Assembly: GCA_017436575.1 (NCBI GenBank)
Contig: JAFSCU010000007.1
Span: forward strand, 39,143 to 103,142
Direction: 5' to 3'
DNA from: Oscillospiraceae bacterium
Lineage (GTDB): Bacteria; Bacillota; Clostridia; Oscillospirales; Ruminococcaceae
DNA: 64,000 bases
The position numbers and the translations under genes are program-made. The notes beneath the pieces were generated by a model. The model was not told the origin of the DNA and made no database searches. It saw nothing but the letters and a program-made list of their open reading frames with translations. Below are positions 1 to 8,969 of the stretch, one piece after another (the stretch's first letter is position 1; each line of letters opens with the position of its first letter).

Positions 1-154
1 TAACATATTTTCATTGGTATTTCAACAAAATTATTTAATAAATTCAGTATTATATGATTTTATTTAATATATAAAAGAATGTGTAACGGCTTGAAGAACA
101 GCTGTATTTCTGTTAAGATAATATGTATTGAATATGATTACTATGGAGACTGAT

Positions 155-811
155 ATGCAAAACAAACTGCGAGAAAAACTGCTGTCGCTGGGGGTAAGCG
201 ATGTGGGGTTCTGCCATGTGGAAGACGGTGTAGGCGGGCTGAAAAACGCCATAAGCATTGTGGTAAAACTGTCAGATGCCATTATTGACGAAATAGAGGA
301 CTCACCAACCCACACATATTTCAACCACTACCGTACAGTGAATACATTTATAGACCAGTGCCTGCTGCAGGCAGGACTGTTGTTGGAAAAGGAAGGGTAT
401 AAATTTATAACTGTTGCCGCCAGCCAGAGTATAAATGATGAAGGCTGGAACTACCGCGGGCGCTATTCCCATAAAGCAATAGCACGCCAGGCCGGGCTGG
501 GCAGTATAGGAAACTCTGCCCTGTTTCTGCACAAGGACTTTGGCACAAGGGTGCGACTGGGCACAATTTTTACTGACTGCCCATTTGAAAACCCGAAAGA
601 GCTGCCACCAAACCCATGCACACATTGCAACATCTGCAAGGAAATGTGCCCAAGCGGTGCTATCAGCGGCAAAAGCTGGCAGCCGGGTATGGAAAGGGAA
701 GAATTTTTCAACCCGGACAAATGCTCCAACCATATGAAAAAGCGGTATAAACATATCGGCCGCGGTGCTGTATGCGGCCTGTGCATGAAATACTGCCCGA
801 TGAACAAGTAG
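155..811 (+). CDS. 4Fe-4S double-cluster protein, short QueG-like
   Basis: 218-residue cytosolic iron-sulfur protein. The C-terminal third shows CTHCNICKEMCP followed by a second cysteine set ending CGLCMKYCP, the paired [4Fe-4S] arrangement of the epoxyqueuosine reductase (QueG) family. The segment GLGSIGNSALFLHKDFG matches the QueG region before the clusters. The N-terminal cobalamin-binding part is shorter than in true QueG, and a fuller QueG homologue lies at 17727-18518, so this copy may act on another substrate. The ATG at 155 is chosen over upstream ATG/TTG codons because GGAG at 145-148 is correctly spaced. Followed 9 bp later by a hydrolase gene on the same strand, probably one operon. 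Queuosine function is unproven. Confidence 0.7.
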   Translation: MQNKLREKLLSLGVSDVGFCHVEDGVGGLKNAISIVVKLSDAIIDEIEDSPTHTYFNHYRTVNTFIDQCLLQAGLLLEKEGYKFITVAASQSINDEGWNYRGRYSHKAIARQAGLGSIGNSALFLHKDFGTRVRLGTIFTDCPFENPKELPPNPCTHCNICKEMCPSGAISGKSWQPGMEREEFFNPDKCSNHMKKRYKHIGRGAVCGLCMKYCPMNK

Positions 812-820
812 GACCCTGCT

Positions 821-1621
821 ATGAAACACAAATTTATACAAAGAGATAACGGTCAGGTACATTACTTCATAAGCAGGTGCAAAAAACCAGCCGGTGTGCT
901 GGTTTTTACCCATGGGCTTACTGCTGACAGCAGTATGTTTGAAAAGCAGGTTGATTATTTCAAAGACAGATATGATATAGTTCTGTGGGATGTACCCTGC
1001 CACGGATTATCCCGCCCGTATAACAACTTTACATATCGGGAAACAGCCGATGCACTGAATGACATTTTCATTGCAGAAAATATAGAAAAGGTTGTATTGA
1101 TTGGTATGTCAATGGGTGGATACCCCGTACAGTTTTTCCGGGATAAATACCCTGGAAAGGCAATGGGAATTGTTGGTATCGACACCACTCCCATAGGGAC
1201 AGGATACTATTCAAAAAGCGATATTTTCTGGCTGAAACAGGTGGAATGGATGGCAGCCTGTTTTCCTGTGAAAATACTGAAGTGGTCTATGGCTGCAGCT
1301 GTTTCTGCCACAGATTATTCAAAAAATACAATGCTGAATATGCTGAATAAATCTGACAAAAAAGATATCACCAGGCAGATGGGTATCGCTTATGGACAAT
1401 TTATAAAAGAAAACCGAGATGTGAAAACAGATTGTCCTGTGCTGATACTGTGTGGCGAAAAAGATTCTACCGGCAAGGTAAAGCAATATTGCATACAGTG
1501 GGCCAGAAAAACAGGCTATCCTTTGATTTTTATAAAAGGAGCAAAACATTTCGCCAACGGAGACAACCCCGGACAGGTAAACCGGGAAATAGAAAAATTT
1601 ATTGAAAGTGTGGTATTATGA
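821..1621 (+). CDS. alpha/beta hydrolase
   Basis: 266-residue serine hydrolase of the alpha/beta fold. The nucleophile elbow GMSMGG places Ser at about residue 97; HG at 31-32 is the oxyanion motif; GEKDS supplies the likely Asp and GAKHFANG the His near the C-terminus. No signal peptide, so cytosolic. Its stop overlaps the next start (ATGA), coupling it to an acyl-ACP thioesterase, which suggests a role in acyl-chain or lipid ester turnover. The substrate cannot be read from sequence. Confidence 0.75.
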   Translation: MKHKFIQRDNGQVHYFISRCKKPAGVLVFTHGLTADSSMFEKQVDYFKDRYDIVLWDVPCHGLSRPYNNFTYRETADALNDIFIAENIEKVVLIGMSMGGYPVQFFRDKYPGKAMGIVGIDTTPIGTGYYSKSDIFWLKQVEWMAACFPVKILKWSMAAAVSATDYSKNTMLNMLNKSDKKDITRQMGIAYGQFIKENRDVKTDCPVLILCGEKDSTGKVKQYCIQWARKTGYPLIFIKGAKHFANGDNPGQVNREIEKFIESVVL

Positions 1622-2346
1622 ACAACAGACTGGAAAAAAGCATCAGAATACCTGTAAGCCTGTGCGACAGTACAGGACATCTGGATATTCCGGGCTTTTT
1701 TACAATTTTTATGGATATGGCTTCTGAACACGCTGTTGACATCGGCATGGGCATGGATGCCATGGCAAACAAAGGGCTGATATGGCTGGCGGTGAAAACA
1801 AAAGTGAAAATTTACAGCCGCCCTGCACTGTTCAGCAATGTAACTGCCACCACCTGGCCTGCACAGCCCGGCAGAATAAGATGTGACAGGCTGTACACAA
1901 TGTATCAGGGGGATACTCTGGTGGCAGAGGCTAAAAATGAATGGACAATGTACGAACCTGCCACAGGCAAACTGCGGAAAATGGAAAACGGCTATCCCAA
2001 AGACCTGGAGGTATGGCCTGAAATCGTGTGTGATGAGCCATACGCAAAATTGAAAGCGGATTTTGCCGATGCACAGGAAATTTATCGCTGTAAAGTAACC
2101 AGCGGCGACCTGGACACCAGCCGCCACATGAACAACGTGGAATATGTGAAGGTGATGTTCAATGCATTTTCATCACGGCAACTGGCAGAAATGGACATAA
2201 CCAGCGTGGATATAGCATACAAAAACCAGTGCTATGAAGGGGAAGAGCTGTCTGTGAGAATAAAAGATGCCGACAACGGATTTGAAATAGGCATTATAAA
2301 AGAAGACGGCAGTGCCGGTGCAGTGGCAAGGATTGTATTGAAATAA
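1618..2346 (+). CDS. acyl-ACP thioesterase (FatA/FatB-like)
   Basis: 242-residue two-hotdog-domain protein of the bacterial acyl-ACP thioesterase family, which releases free fatty acids from acyl carrier protein. Family-like blocks are the N-terminal RIPVSLCDSTGHLDIPGFF and, in the second hotdog, LDTSRHMNNVEYVK, where the Asn/His pattern matches the catalytic region. Length fits bacterial members (about 240-250). Overlaps the upstream hydrolase by 4 bp (ATGA), so translation is coupled, and it ends in a strong terminator. Confidence 0.8.
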   Translation: MNNRLEKSIRIPVSLCDSTGHLDIPGFFTIFMDMASEHAVDIGMGMDAMANKGLIWLAVKTKVKIYSRPALFSNVTATTWPAQPGRIRCDRLYTMYQGDTLVAEAKNEWTMYEPATGKLRKMENGYPKDLEVWPEIVCDEPYAKLKADFADAQEIYRCKVTSGDLDTSRHMNNVEYVKVMFNAFSSRQLAEMDITSVDIAYKNQCYEGEELSVRIKDADNGFEIGIIKEDGSAGAVARIVLK

Positions 2347-2351
2347 CAGTT

Positions 2352-2382
2352 TTCAAAAGGGGGAACATCCCCCTTTTTTATA
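2352..2382 (+). terminator. rho-independent terminator
   Basis: Hairpin with stem AAAGGGGGA/TCCCCCTTT followed by a T run, directly after the thioesterase stop. Confidence 0.8.
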
Positions 2383-2404
2383 TGGAATAAATGTGACAGT
2401 ACAG

Positions 2405-2625
2405 TGAACTGCGGGGCGTCCGGAGGCCGCCCCCTACGTACAATGGTAATTACGCAAATTGCGTAGGGTACGATGCCCACATCCTACCGATTTTTTAATA
2501 TGCACAAAGCAGAGCGCTGTCATACTGAACGGAGTGAAGAATCTTCGATGCTGTAAAAATATCAAAGCAATTATTTTTATGATTATTATAGTGCAAAGAT
2601 TCTTCGCCAAAGGCTCAGAATGACA
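2405..2625. repeat. REP pair plus MITE copy
   Basis: Gene-free spacer with an inverted REP ending CCCCTACG at 2411-2438, a REP starting GTAGGGTACGATG at 2463-2488 (flanked by AATTGCG), and a type-A MITE at 2518-2625 with one mismatch in its left end (TGTCATACTGA) and an intact right end TCAGAATGACA. Confidence 0.8.
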
Positions 2626-2655
2626 GGATGATAGCCTGTGGGATTAAAACGGGCA

Positions 2656-2690
2656 CAAAAAATCCGGTACTGATGTACCGGATTATTTTT
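2656..2690. terminator. terminator of nrdG (leftward)
   Basis: AATCCGGTAC/GTACCGGATT hairpin with A and T runs on both sides, just past the nrdG stop; usable in both directions. Confidence 0.75.
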
Positions 2691-3222
2691 ATTCTCTTTC
2701 TGTATTCAATGTCTGCCAGCGGGCGGATTCTTCCCAGGTGGCAACACCGTTTTCAAGGGAAGCAGGAACATTCAGCACGCGCTGGTTGGTGGAGCCACGG
2801 AAACCTGCAGACAGGCTGCGTTTGGCCAGTATAAAGGGACCGTCCACCAGAATATCCAGCAGGGACAGCAGCTTATACTTATAATCTTCCTTGTCTTTTG
2901 ACAGCTGTTCAAAGGTATAACCGGAATATGCTGCCAGTTCATAACCATCTGCTTTCAGCAGTTTTGCCAGTTCATAGAAGGCTTCTGCCTGGTCAAAAGG
3001 CTCGCCGCCGGAAAAGGTTACTCCGCGGACAATAGGGTCTTTTTTTATCATTTTATATATGTCTTCCACATCCACCTTTGTACCAATGCCAAATTCATGG
3101 GTTTCAGGGTTGTGGCAACCGGGACAATGGTGGTTGCAACCCTGGCAGAAAACGCCAAAACGCAGGCCAGGGCCATCGGTAATACTGTTTGGTGCAAAAC
3201 CAGAAATATCTATTACAGCCAT
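2689..3222 (-). CDS. nrdG: anaerobic ribonucleotide reductase activating protein
   Basis: 177-residue radical-SAM activase that installs the glycyl radical on the class III reductase NrdD. Cysteines C29, C33 and C36 in CNHHCPGC give the CX3CX2C cluster motif, and FSGGEPF (about 70-76) is the SAM-binding GGE motif. Length is within the family norm. Start supported by AAGGAG seven bases upstream. The nrdD gene is not adjacent; the next gene upstream on the strand is a small membrane protein and then ung. Supports an anaerobic lifestyle. Confidence 0.92.
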   Translation of the reverse strand: MAVIDISGFAPNSITDGPGLRFGVFCQGCNHHCPGCHNPETHEFGIGTKVDVEDIYKMIKKDPIVRGVTFSGGEPFDQAEAFYELAKLLKADGYELAAYSGYTFEQLSKDKEDYKYKLLSLLDILVDGPFILAKRSLSAGFRGSTNQRVLNVPASLENGVATWEESARWQTLNTERE

Positions 3223-3232
3223 ATTTTTCTCC

Positions 3233-3481
3233 TTAATAACTCATATATACTATGCATGCTATAATCTGCCAGGCAATCAGCCATAAAATTGCGAAAAAGC
3301 CTATAGCTGACAGAATAATGCCCAGTGTTTTTGTAAATTTATTTTTGCTCTTTCTGATTATAATAAACCCTGCAGCAATCACAGCGGCAAATATCAGATA
3401 TTCCAGCAAATCGCCAATGCCGAAAGGCGACTGTATTGATACCGCACCGATAAAGGCAGTGCTGTTCAAAAACGAAAACAT
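3233..3481 (-). CDS. small membrane protein, unknown
   Basis: 82 residues with two predicted membrane segments (about 28-42 and 55-78) separated by a basic RKSKNKFTK loop. No family recognised. The start is convincing: AGGAGG lies within the last codons of ung, and the ATG begins one base after the ung stop, so translation is coupled to ung. A short hydrophilic spacer then leads to nrdG. Confidence 0.6.
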   Translation of the reverse strand: MFSFLNSTAFIGAVSIQSPFGIGDLLEYLIFAAVIAAGFIIIRKSKNKFTKTLGIILSAIGFFAILWLIAWQIIACIVYMSY

Positions 3482-3482
3482 T

Positions 3483-4160
3483 TTATTCCTCCTGTATAGT
3501 CCAGTCTATCGGCTGCATTCCCTTTGCGGACAGGAATGTATTTGCATCTTTGAAATGATTGCAGCCAAAGAAACCGCGGTAGGCGGAAAGTGGACTGGGG
3601 TGAGGGCTGGTCAGCACAAGATGTCGGCTTTCGTCAATGAATTTTCGTTTGGCAATTGCGTGGCTGCCCCACAGCAGGAAAACACAGGGTTTCTGTCTTT
3701 CGTTCATTTTTTTGATTACATTGTCGGTGAAAATCTGCCAGCCGGCGTCCTTGTGGCTGTTGGCATTGTGGGCGCGGACAGTCAGTGTAGTGTTCAGCAG
3801 CAGTACCCCCTGCTGTGCCCATTTTGTAAGACAACCATAGTTTTTAGGCATCGGTACACCGTATTCCGCCTCTATTTCTTTATAAATATTCACCAGTGAA
3901 GGTGGCGGTGCTATGCCTTTCTGCACAGAAAAGGCCAGACCGTGGGCCTGGTTTGGGCCGTGGTAAGGGTCCTGACCGATAATAACAACCTTTACATCTG
4001 AATATGAAGTGTATTTCAGCGCATTGAAAATATCGTACATATCAGGGTATACAGTGTGGTTTGCATATTCTGATTTAAGGAACCGGCGGAGTTTAAGATA
4101 ATAATCCTTGTCAAATTCGCCTGCCAGCACTTTGTCCCATTCATTGCCTAAATTAACCAT
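3483..4160 (-). CDS. ung: uracil-DNA glycosylase
   Basis: 225-residue family 1 uracil-DNA glycosylase, first enzyme of base excision repair of uracil in DNA. Water-activating motif GQDPYHG at 62-68 (Asp64), and the Leu intercalation loop [13 protein letters not shown] at about 187-199. The chosen start is the ATG preceded by GAGGTGG; an upstream ATG six codons earlier lacks a ribosome binding site. First gene of a leftward operon ung / small membrane protein / nrdG. Confidence 0.95.
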   Translation of the reverse strand: MVNLGNEWDKVLAGEFDKDYYLKLRRFLKSEYANHTVYPDMYDIFNALKYTSYSDVKVVIIGQDPYHGPNQAHGLAFSVQKGIAPPPSLVNIYKEIEAEYGVPMPKNYGCLTKWAQQGVLLLNTTLTVRAHNANSHKDAGWQIFTDNVIKKMNERQKPCVFLLWGSHAIAKRKFIDESRHLVLTSPHPSPLSAYRGFFGCNHFKDANTFLSAKGMQPIDWTIQEE

Positions 4161-4280
4161 TTGCCACCTCGTCAACATATTTATGTATATATTTTATTAT
4201 AAGTAACGGGATATTTCAAGGTGGTTGTGGACGGAAAGCAGGCGGGTAATATTTAACCTGTGAGAATTTATAATAAATAG

Positions 4281-4489
4281 TGGATGATTACCACATCGTA
4301 CCGATTTTTTAATATGCACAAAACAGAGCAATGTCATCCTGAACGCAGTGAAGGATCTTTGAACTGGTATAGTGCAGAAAATATAGTTTTTATAATGTTT
4401 GAAGTGCAAAGATTCTTCGGGCAAGGCCCTCAGAATGACAGAATGGCAGTTTGTGGATATTAAATGGGCTGATGTAGGCATCAGCCCGG
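4281..4489. repeat. MITE type B with flanking REP remnants
   Basis: MITE at 4332-4440 (TGTCATCCTGA to TCAGAATGACA) with the type-B middle (GTGCAG then ATAGTTTTTATAATG). To its left is a REP remnant ending ATCGTACC at 4284-4300; to its right a 22-bp palindrome GGGCTGATG/CATCAGCCC at 4466-4487. No gene between 4161 and 4545. Confidence 0.8.
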
Positions 4490-4514
4490 TAACCAGAATA
4501 ATACAGCCACAAAC

Positions 4515-4542
4515 AAAAAAGGAGGCAATGCCCCCTTTTAAT
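4515..4542 (-). terminator. terminator of HAD gene
   Basis: On the minus strand AAAAGGGGG-CATT-GCCTCC followed by six T; imperfect stem, just after the HAD phosphatase stop. Confidence 0.6.
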
Positions 4543-4545
4543 ATA

Positions 4546-5343
4546 TTACAGTTTATCCACAACCCACTGTCTGATTGCTTTTGTAACGCCGCTGTCTTTG
4601 TTGGAAGATGTGTGATATTCATATTTTTCTTTCAGGTCATCAGGTGCATTTTCCATAACAAAGGCATATTTTGCATTTTTCAGCAGTGGTTCGTCATTAT
4701 AAAAATCCCCAAAGGCCATAGTTTCGTCATAACTTACACCAAACATTTTCTGCAGAGACTGAATAGCCAGACCTTTGTCAGCAGTTTTATCCATAATATC
4801 CACCCAGATATTTGCAGACATGTGGATGGTGTTTTCATTTTCAAATTTTTCCGCCAGTGGCAGGTATGTATGATTTTTTATATCACCTGTGGCGTCATAA
4901 ACAGAAACTTTGAAAATATCGTCCTGCACGCTGTAAAGGTCGTCTACCCAGGTAAGTGGCGAATAGTGGTTTGCCATTTTTGCCATAAATGCCGGGCTAC
5001 CCTGTGTAACATAGGTGCCGTGGGTGCCGCACAGCATAGGGTCGGCATTTTCAATTTTATCTATTTCAGCCAGCATGGCGTGTACTTTTTCCATAGGAAT
5101 ATTGTGGCTTTCGATAACCTGACCTTTGTCATAGATGTTTGCACCGTTGTCGCAGATAAACATCATTTTTTCAGCCAAAGGACCAAAGAAGCCTGCTGCA
5201 CCGGTGTAATCGCGGCCGCTGGCAGCCATCAGAACAATATTGTTGTCATTGAGAATATTCCAGATTTCTTCAAAGTCATCAGGTACAGTGCGTCTGTCGT
5301 TTATCAGTGTACCGTCCAGGTCGGTTGCAATCAGTTTAATCAT
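4546..5343 (-). CDS. Cof-type HAD-IIB phosphatase
   Basis: 265-residue HAD superfamily hydrolase of the Cof subfamily, which dephosphorylates small phosphorylated metabolites in the cytosol. Motif I DLDGTL with Asp8/Asp10, motif II SGRD at about 42, and motif IV GDFYNDEPLL near residue 210 binding Mg2+. The cap domain lies between. Start supported by AAAGGAG. Monocistronic, with its own terminator; the substrate cannot be predicted. Confidence 0.88.
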   Translation of the reverse strand: MIKLIATDLDGTLINDRRTVPDDFEEIWNILNDNNIVLMAASGRDYTGAAGFFGPLAEKMMFICDNGANIYDKGQVIESHNIPMEKVHAMLAEIDKIENADPMLCGTHGTYVTQGSPAFMAKMANHYSPLTWVDDLYSVQDDIFKVSVYDATGDIKNHTYLPLAEKFENENTIHMSANIWVDIMDKTADKGLAIQSLQKMFGVSYDETMAFGDFYNDEPLLKNAKYAFVMENAPDDLKEKYEYHTSSNKDSGVTKAIRQWVVDKL

Positions 5344-5425
5344 AGTGGCTCCTTTAAAAGTGGTATTTAAAAAAGTATAACATAATATATATCAACAGGC
5401 AAGATTTATGCATATAGCATAACAA

Positions 5426-5660
5426 TGTCATCCTGAGCGCAGCGAAGGATCTTTGATGCAAAAAAAATATAAAAGCAAATAATTTTACGATTGTAATAGT
5501 GCAAAGATTCTTCGGGCATGGCCCTCAGAATGACAGGACTTTAGTATGTGGGTGTATAACGGGACGTCCGGGAGGCCGTCCCCTACGGACACTGAAAATA
5601 TAAACAACGTAGGGGAGAGGTTCCCCCTCCCGACAAACAGGCTGATGGGGAATCATCCCT
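5426..5660. repeat. MITE type A followed by REP pair
   Basis: MITE 5426-5535; inverted REP of the GGACGTCC class at 5560-5587; REP of the GGTTCC class (GTAGGGGAGAGG) at 5609-5632; palindrome GGCTGATG/CATCCC at 5640-5659. Fills most of the 345-bp gap before the DUF362 gene terminator. Confidence 0.8.
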
Positions 5661-5687
5661 TACAGATAACGATTTATTGCACAATGC

Positions 5688-5717
5688 AAAAGACACCTGC
5701 GGGCAGGTGTCTTTTGA
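5688..5717 (-). terminator. terminator of DUF362 gene
   Basis: AAAGACACCTGC/GCAGGTGTCTTTT hairpin; both strands have T runs. Confidence 0.8.
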
Positions 5718-5728
5718 TGCTATATCTG

Positions 5729-6847
5729 TTATTTAACTTCAATAAGTTCATATTCTCTCTGGCCCAGACCGATTTTTTCGGCGTGTTCCAGCTGAACAGC
5801 CCAGTTTGTGTTAGGGCCGATTGTGTGGAAATGGTCACGGCCACAGCCACATTCTTTGATTTTGTCATCCAGCATAGAGCCGGCCATAGCATTCTGTCTG
5901 TTGCAGGCATCTGCACAGGCCTGGTCAAGTGCAACAGGGTCAAAGGATGCAAACATACCAACGTCAGGAATGATAGCAACGTCATTTTCAGCGTGGCAGT
6001 CGCAATATGGTGAAACGTCAATAACCAGACTGATGTGGAAATGTGGTCTGCCTTTTACAACAGCCAGGGCATATTCAGCCATTTTTCTGTTCAGGTCGTC
6101 TTCTGCAGAGTCATTGCTTGGTGCGATTGCATCAAATGCACAGGCGCCGATACATCTGCCACAGCCAACACATTTGTTATGGTCTATAGATGCTTTGCGG
6201 TTTTCATCAAAGCTGATGGCATCGTGTGCACAGTTTTTTGTACAGATACGGCAGCCGCGGCACATTTCTTTGTCAATTACCGGTTTGCCGCTGTAGTGCT
6301 GTTCCATTTTGCCGGCGCGGCTGCCACAGCCCATACCGATGTTTTTGATGGCGCCGCCGAAACCTGTAGCTTCGTGACCTTTGAAATGGTTCAGGGAAAT
6401 GAAAATATCAGCATCCATAATAGCTGTGCCGATTTTTGCTTCTTTTACATATTCGCCGTCCAGAGGAACAACTGTTTCGTCTGTACCTTTCAGACCATCT
6501 GCGATAATTATGTGACAACCTGTTGAAAATGGGCTGTAACCGTTTTCGTATGCTGCTTCCAGATGTTCCAAAGCATTTTTTCTTCTGCCCACATACAGTG
6601 TGTTGCAGTCTGTCAGAAAAGGTTTTGCGCCCAGGGATTTAACTGTGTCCACCACTTTTTTTGCCCAGTTTGGTCGCAGAAAAGCCAGATTGCCGGGTTC
6701 ACCGAAATGAATTTTGATAGCTGTGAACTTGCCGTCAAAATCAATATTTGCTATACCTGCTGCCCTGATAAGTTTTTCCAGTTTTTCCTGAAGATTTGTG
6801 CCTGGCAGGGCACGCATATCTGAAAAATAAACTTTGCTTTTTTCCAT
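5729..6847 (-). CDS. DUF362 ferredoxin-domain protein
   Basis: 372-residue protein with an N-terminal DUF362 domain (about 1-190, containing the FGEPGN and ISLNHFKGHEATGFGGAIKNIGMG blocks) and two [4Fe-4S] ferredoxin motifs, CRGCRICTKNCAHD and CVGCGRCIGACAFD, at about 195-240. Members are common in anaerobes as presumed electron-transfer proteins; the partner is unknown. The start with GGAGG eight bases upstream is preferred over a TTG four codons earlier. Monocistronic. Confidence 0.85.
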   Translation of the reverse strand: MEKSKVYFSDMRALPGTNLQEKLEKLIRAAGIANIDFDGKFTAIKIHFGEPGNLAFLRPNWAKKVVDTVKSLGAKPFLTDCNTLYVGRRKNALEHLEAAYENGYSPFSTGCHIIIADGLKGTDETVVPLDGEYVKEAKIGTAIMDADIFISLNHFKGHEATGFGGAIKNIGMGCGSRAGKMEQHYSGKPVIDKEMCRGCRICTKNCAHDAISFDENRKASIDHNKCVGCGRCIGACAFDAIAPSNDSAEDDLNRKMAEYALAVVKGRPHFHISLVIDVSPYCDCHAENDVAIIPDVGMFASFDPVALDQACADACNRQNAMAGSMLDDKIKECGCGRDHFHTIGPNTNWAVQLEHAEKIGLGQREYELIEVK

Positions 6848-6978
6848 TGTATCCTCCAAAAATTCAATTTTACCAATGTATTAATTATATACTGAAACAT
6901 ATCAAAATACAATTATATATTGTTTAAAAAGGGAACAGATGGTAGAATATATGTATATATGTAATATCTGGGAGAAAA

Positions 6979-7887
6979 ATGAAAAACACACCTTTGAAAT
7001 ACCGCCTGAATGTAATAGGGGGCGGACTGATAATTTTTATAGCTATAAGAACCTATCTGCCTATGGCAGCACAGGCACTGGGACTGAGGGATAATTTCAA
7101 TGTATGGCTGGCAGTGTATATGTTTACACTGGCACTGGCCTGTCTGGCACCTGTTGCCTTTATTGAAAAAATGGCTGATTTTCATCCTGTGCTGTTTGAA
7201 AAAAGAAAACTGGAACCGGTACACGGGCTGATGGTTTTGCAGAGTATGCTGATATTTATAGGTCTGGCTGTAATAAACAGCCTGATTCTGGGTGTACTGG
7301 GCAAAGTGGGAATAAACTTTCCTGCCCAAAGTCTGGAACCAATAGACAGCATGCTGACCCTGGTGCTGTATTTTATATTCAGCGCTGTGGTACCGGCAAT
7401 ATGCGAAGAACTGTTTTTACGCGGCATAGTGCTGAACCTGCTGATGCCAAACGGACGCAGATTTGCCATACTGGCATCTGCTGTGCTGTTTACTGTAATG
7501 CACACCCAGATACAGAGTTTTTTACCTGTATTCGGTGCCGGGGTGGTGCTGGCCTGCATCTATCTGTACACAGGCAACATCTTTGTGTCAATGGCGCTGC
7601 ATTTTGTAAACAATGCATATTCATTTATTATGCTGTATATGCAGCAAAGGGTAAACGGCATTTCCGCAGTGGGATTTAGTGCCTTTGTAATGTCGGTGCT
7701 GTTGGTAGGTGGCAGCTGCAGTTGGATGTATCTGAACAAACACAATATAAATATTTTTGACTGTCTGAAAAAAGAAGGCAGAAACGCCAGGATTTCAAAA
7801 TTTTTTGCCAGCCCTGTAATGGTGCTGGGGCTGATAAGCTGTGCTATGGCTGTTTTTTCACAGCTGTATGCCGACCTGGTGCTGTAA
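6979..7887 (+). CDS. CPBP-family intramembrane metalloprotease
   Basis: 302-residue polytopic membrane protein with about eight hydrophobic segments. CPBP (CAAX protease/Abi) motifs are present: EELFLRGIV (paired Glu and Arg), then an HT motif in VMHTQIQSF and HFVNNAYS as the last metal ligand. The family includes bacteriocin self-immunity and anti-sigma-cleaving proteases; the target here is unknown. tadA starts 9 bp downstream with its own AAGGAG, so the two are co-transcribed. Confidence 0.85.
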   Translation: MKNTPLKYRLNVIGGGLIIFIAIRTYLPMAAQALGLRDNFNVWLAVYMFTLALACLAPVAFIEKMADFHPVLFEKRKLEPVHGLMVLQSMLIFIGLAVINSLILGVLGKVGINFPAQSLEPIDSMLTLVLYFIFSAVVPAICEELFLRGIVLNLLMPNGRRFAILASAVLFTVMHTQIQSFLPVFGAGVVLACIYLYTGNIFVSMALHFVNNAYSFIMLYMQQRVNGISAVGFSAFVMSVLLVGGSCSWMYLNKHNINIFDCLKKEGRNARISKFFASPVMVLGLISCAMAVFSQLYADLVL

Positions 7888-7896
7888 GGAGATAAA

Positions 7897-8358
7897 ATGG
7901 CCCACAGAGATTTTATGCTGCGCGCAGTGGAACTGGCACAGAAAGCCTATGAAATGGGGGAAGTGCCTGTAGGTGCCGTGGTAGTGAAGGACAACAGGAT
8001 AATTGGGGAAGGGTATAACTTCCGTGAAAGCAGGCAAAGTGCCCTGGGGCATGCCGAGATAATGGCAATAGATGCCGCCTGCAAAACACTGGGCAGCTGG
8101 CGACTGGAAGGGTGCACCCTGTATGTGACAATGGAACCATGTATAATGTGCACAGGTGCCATAATCAACAGCCGTATAAAAACCGTGGTGTATTCGCTGA
8201 TAGATTTCAAAGCCGGTGGTATGGGCGGAAAAACCAACCTGACCACAATAGGGCTGAATCACGATGTGGAAACCATTATGGGTGTGTGCGAAATGGAAAG
8301 CAGTGCCCTGGTGGATAAATTTTTCAAAGAACTGCGAGAAAAGAAAAAGAATAAATAA
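7897..8358 (+). CDS. tadA: tRNA adenosine(34) deaminase
   Basis: 153-residue cytidine-deaminase-fold enzyme that converts A34 of tRNA-Arg(ACG) to inosine. Zinc site: HAE at 52-54 (His ligand and catalytic Glu) and PCIMC at 81-85 (two Cys ligands). Length matches bacterial TadA. Start preceded by AAGGAG. Ends in a clear terminator. Confidence 0.94.
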   Translation: MAHRDFMLRAVELAQKAYEMGEVPVGAVVVKDNRIIGEGYNFRESRQSALGHAEIMAIDAACKTLGSWRLEGCTLYVTMEPCIMCTGAIINSRIKTVVYSLIDFKAGGMGGKTNLTTIGLNHDVETIMGVCEMESSALVDKFFKELREKKKNK

Positions 8359-8362
8359 AATT

Positions 8363-8394
8363 AAAGCCCACCCGAAAGGGTGGGTTTTGTTATG
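8363..8394 (+). terminator. terminator after tadA
   Basis: AAAGCCCACCC-GAAA-GGGTGGGTTTTGTT hairpin. Confidence 0.85.
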
Positions 8395-8433
8395 GGTATG
8401 ACAGAATATCAATCTGTGCTTTTTACTGATTGT

Positions 8434-8936
8434 GTAGGGGTGGCGTTTCGCCACCCGTTTTCCAGGAAGACACTATCCGCCCCTACGCGAGATATCAAAA
8501 TAAATCTGCAGGGTTCGATGCCTACATCATACCAAAATAACACACAGCGCCGGGGATTGTCATTCTGAACGCAGTGAAGAATCTTTGATGCAATAAAAAT
8601 ATCAAAACCATCAATTTTACGATTATTGCAGTGCAAAGATTCTTCGGGCATAGCCCTCAGAATGACAGAGTGTCAGTCAGTGGGCATAAAACGGGCGGTC
8701 GAGGGCGCCCGTCCCTACGGGATATGTATAAAATTAAATGCGTAAGGTTCGATGCCTACATCGTACCGATATGCATATAAAGTCGGATATTGTCATCCTG
8801 AGCGAAGCGAAGGATCTTTGATGCAATAAAAATATCAAAGCCATCAATTTTACGATTGTTATAGTGCGAAGATTCTTCGGGCATAGCCCTCAGAATGACA
8901 TTGCAGTGAACTGCGGGACATCAAAGGGGCGCAGCT
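8434..8936. repeat. composite REP/MITE array
   Basis: A 500-bp gene-free array: REP 8434-8457 (class GGCGTTTCGCC), inverted REP remnant 8470-8489, REP remnant 8511-8533, MITE type A 8558-8667, inverted REP (GGCGGTCGAGGGCGCCC) 8692-8719, REP (GGTTCGATGCC) 8741-8767, MITE type A 8791-8900, and a degenerate inverted REP 8909-8936. The MITE/iREP/REP/MITE order recurs at 10985-11328. Confidence 0.85.
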
Positions 8937-8969
8937 ACACAATGGTAATAATACAAAATGTAAAAACCG

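Noticed and set aside
1-154. Search for a gene or end of gene at the left edge
   Set aside because: AT-rich, no ribosome binding site with a frame; nothing supported.
4399-5370. A 323-codon rightward reading frame
   Set aside because: It is antisense to the HAD phosphatase, starts inside a MITE and has a Phe/Cys/His-rich composition typical of antisense frames.
8380-8651. Short frames encoding strings such as AFRMT or GTSGRPSPT
   Set aside because: These peptides are translations of the MITE and REP repeats and recur in many spurious frames of this window.
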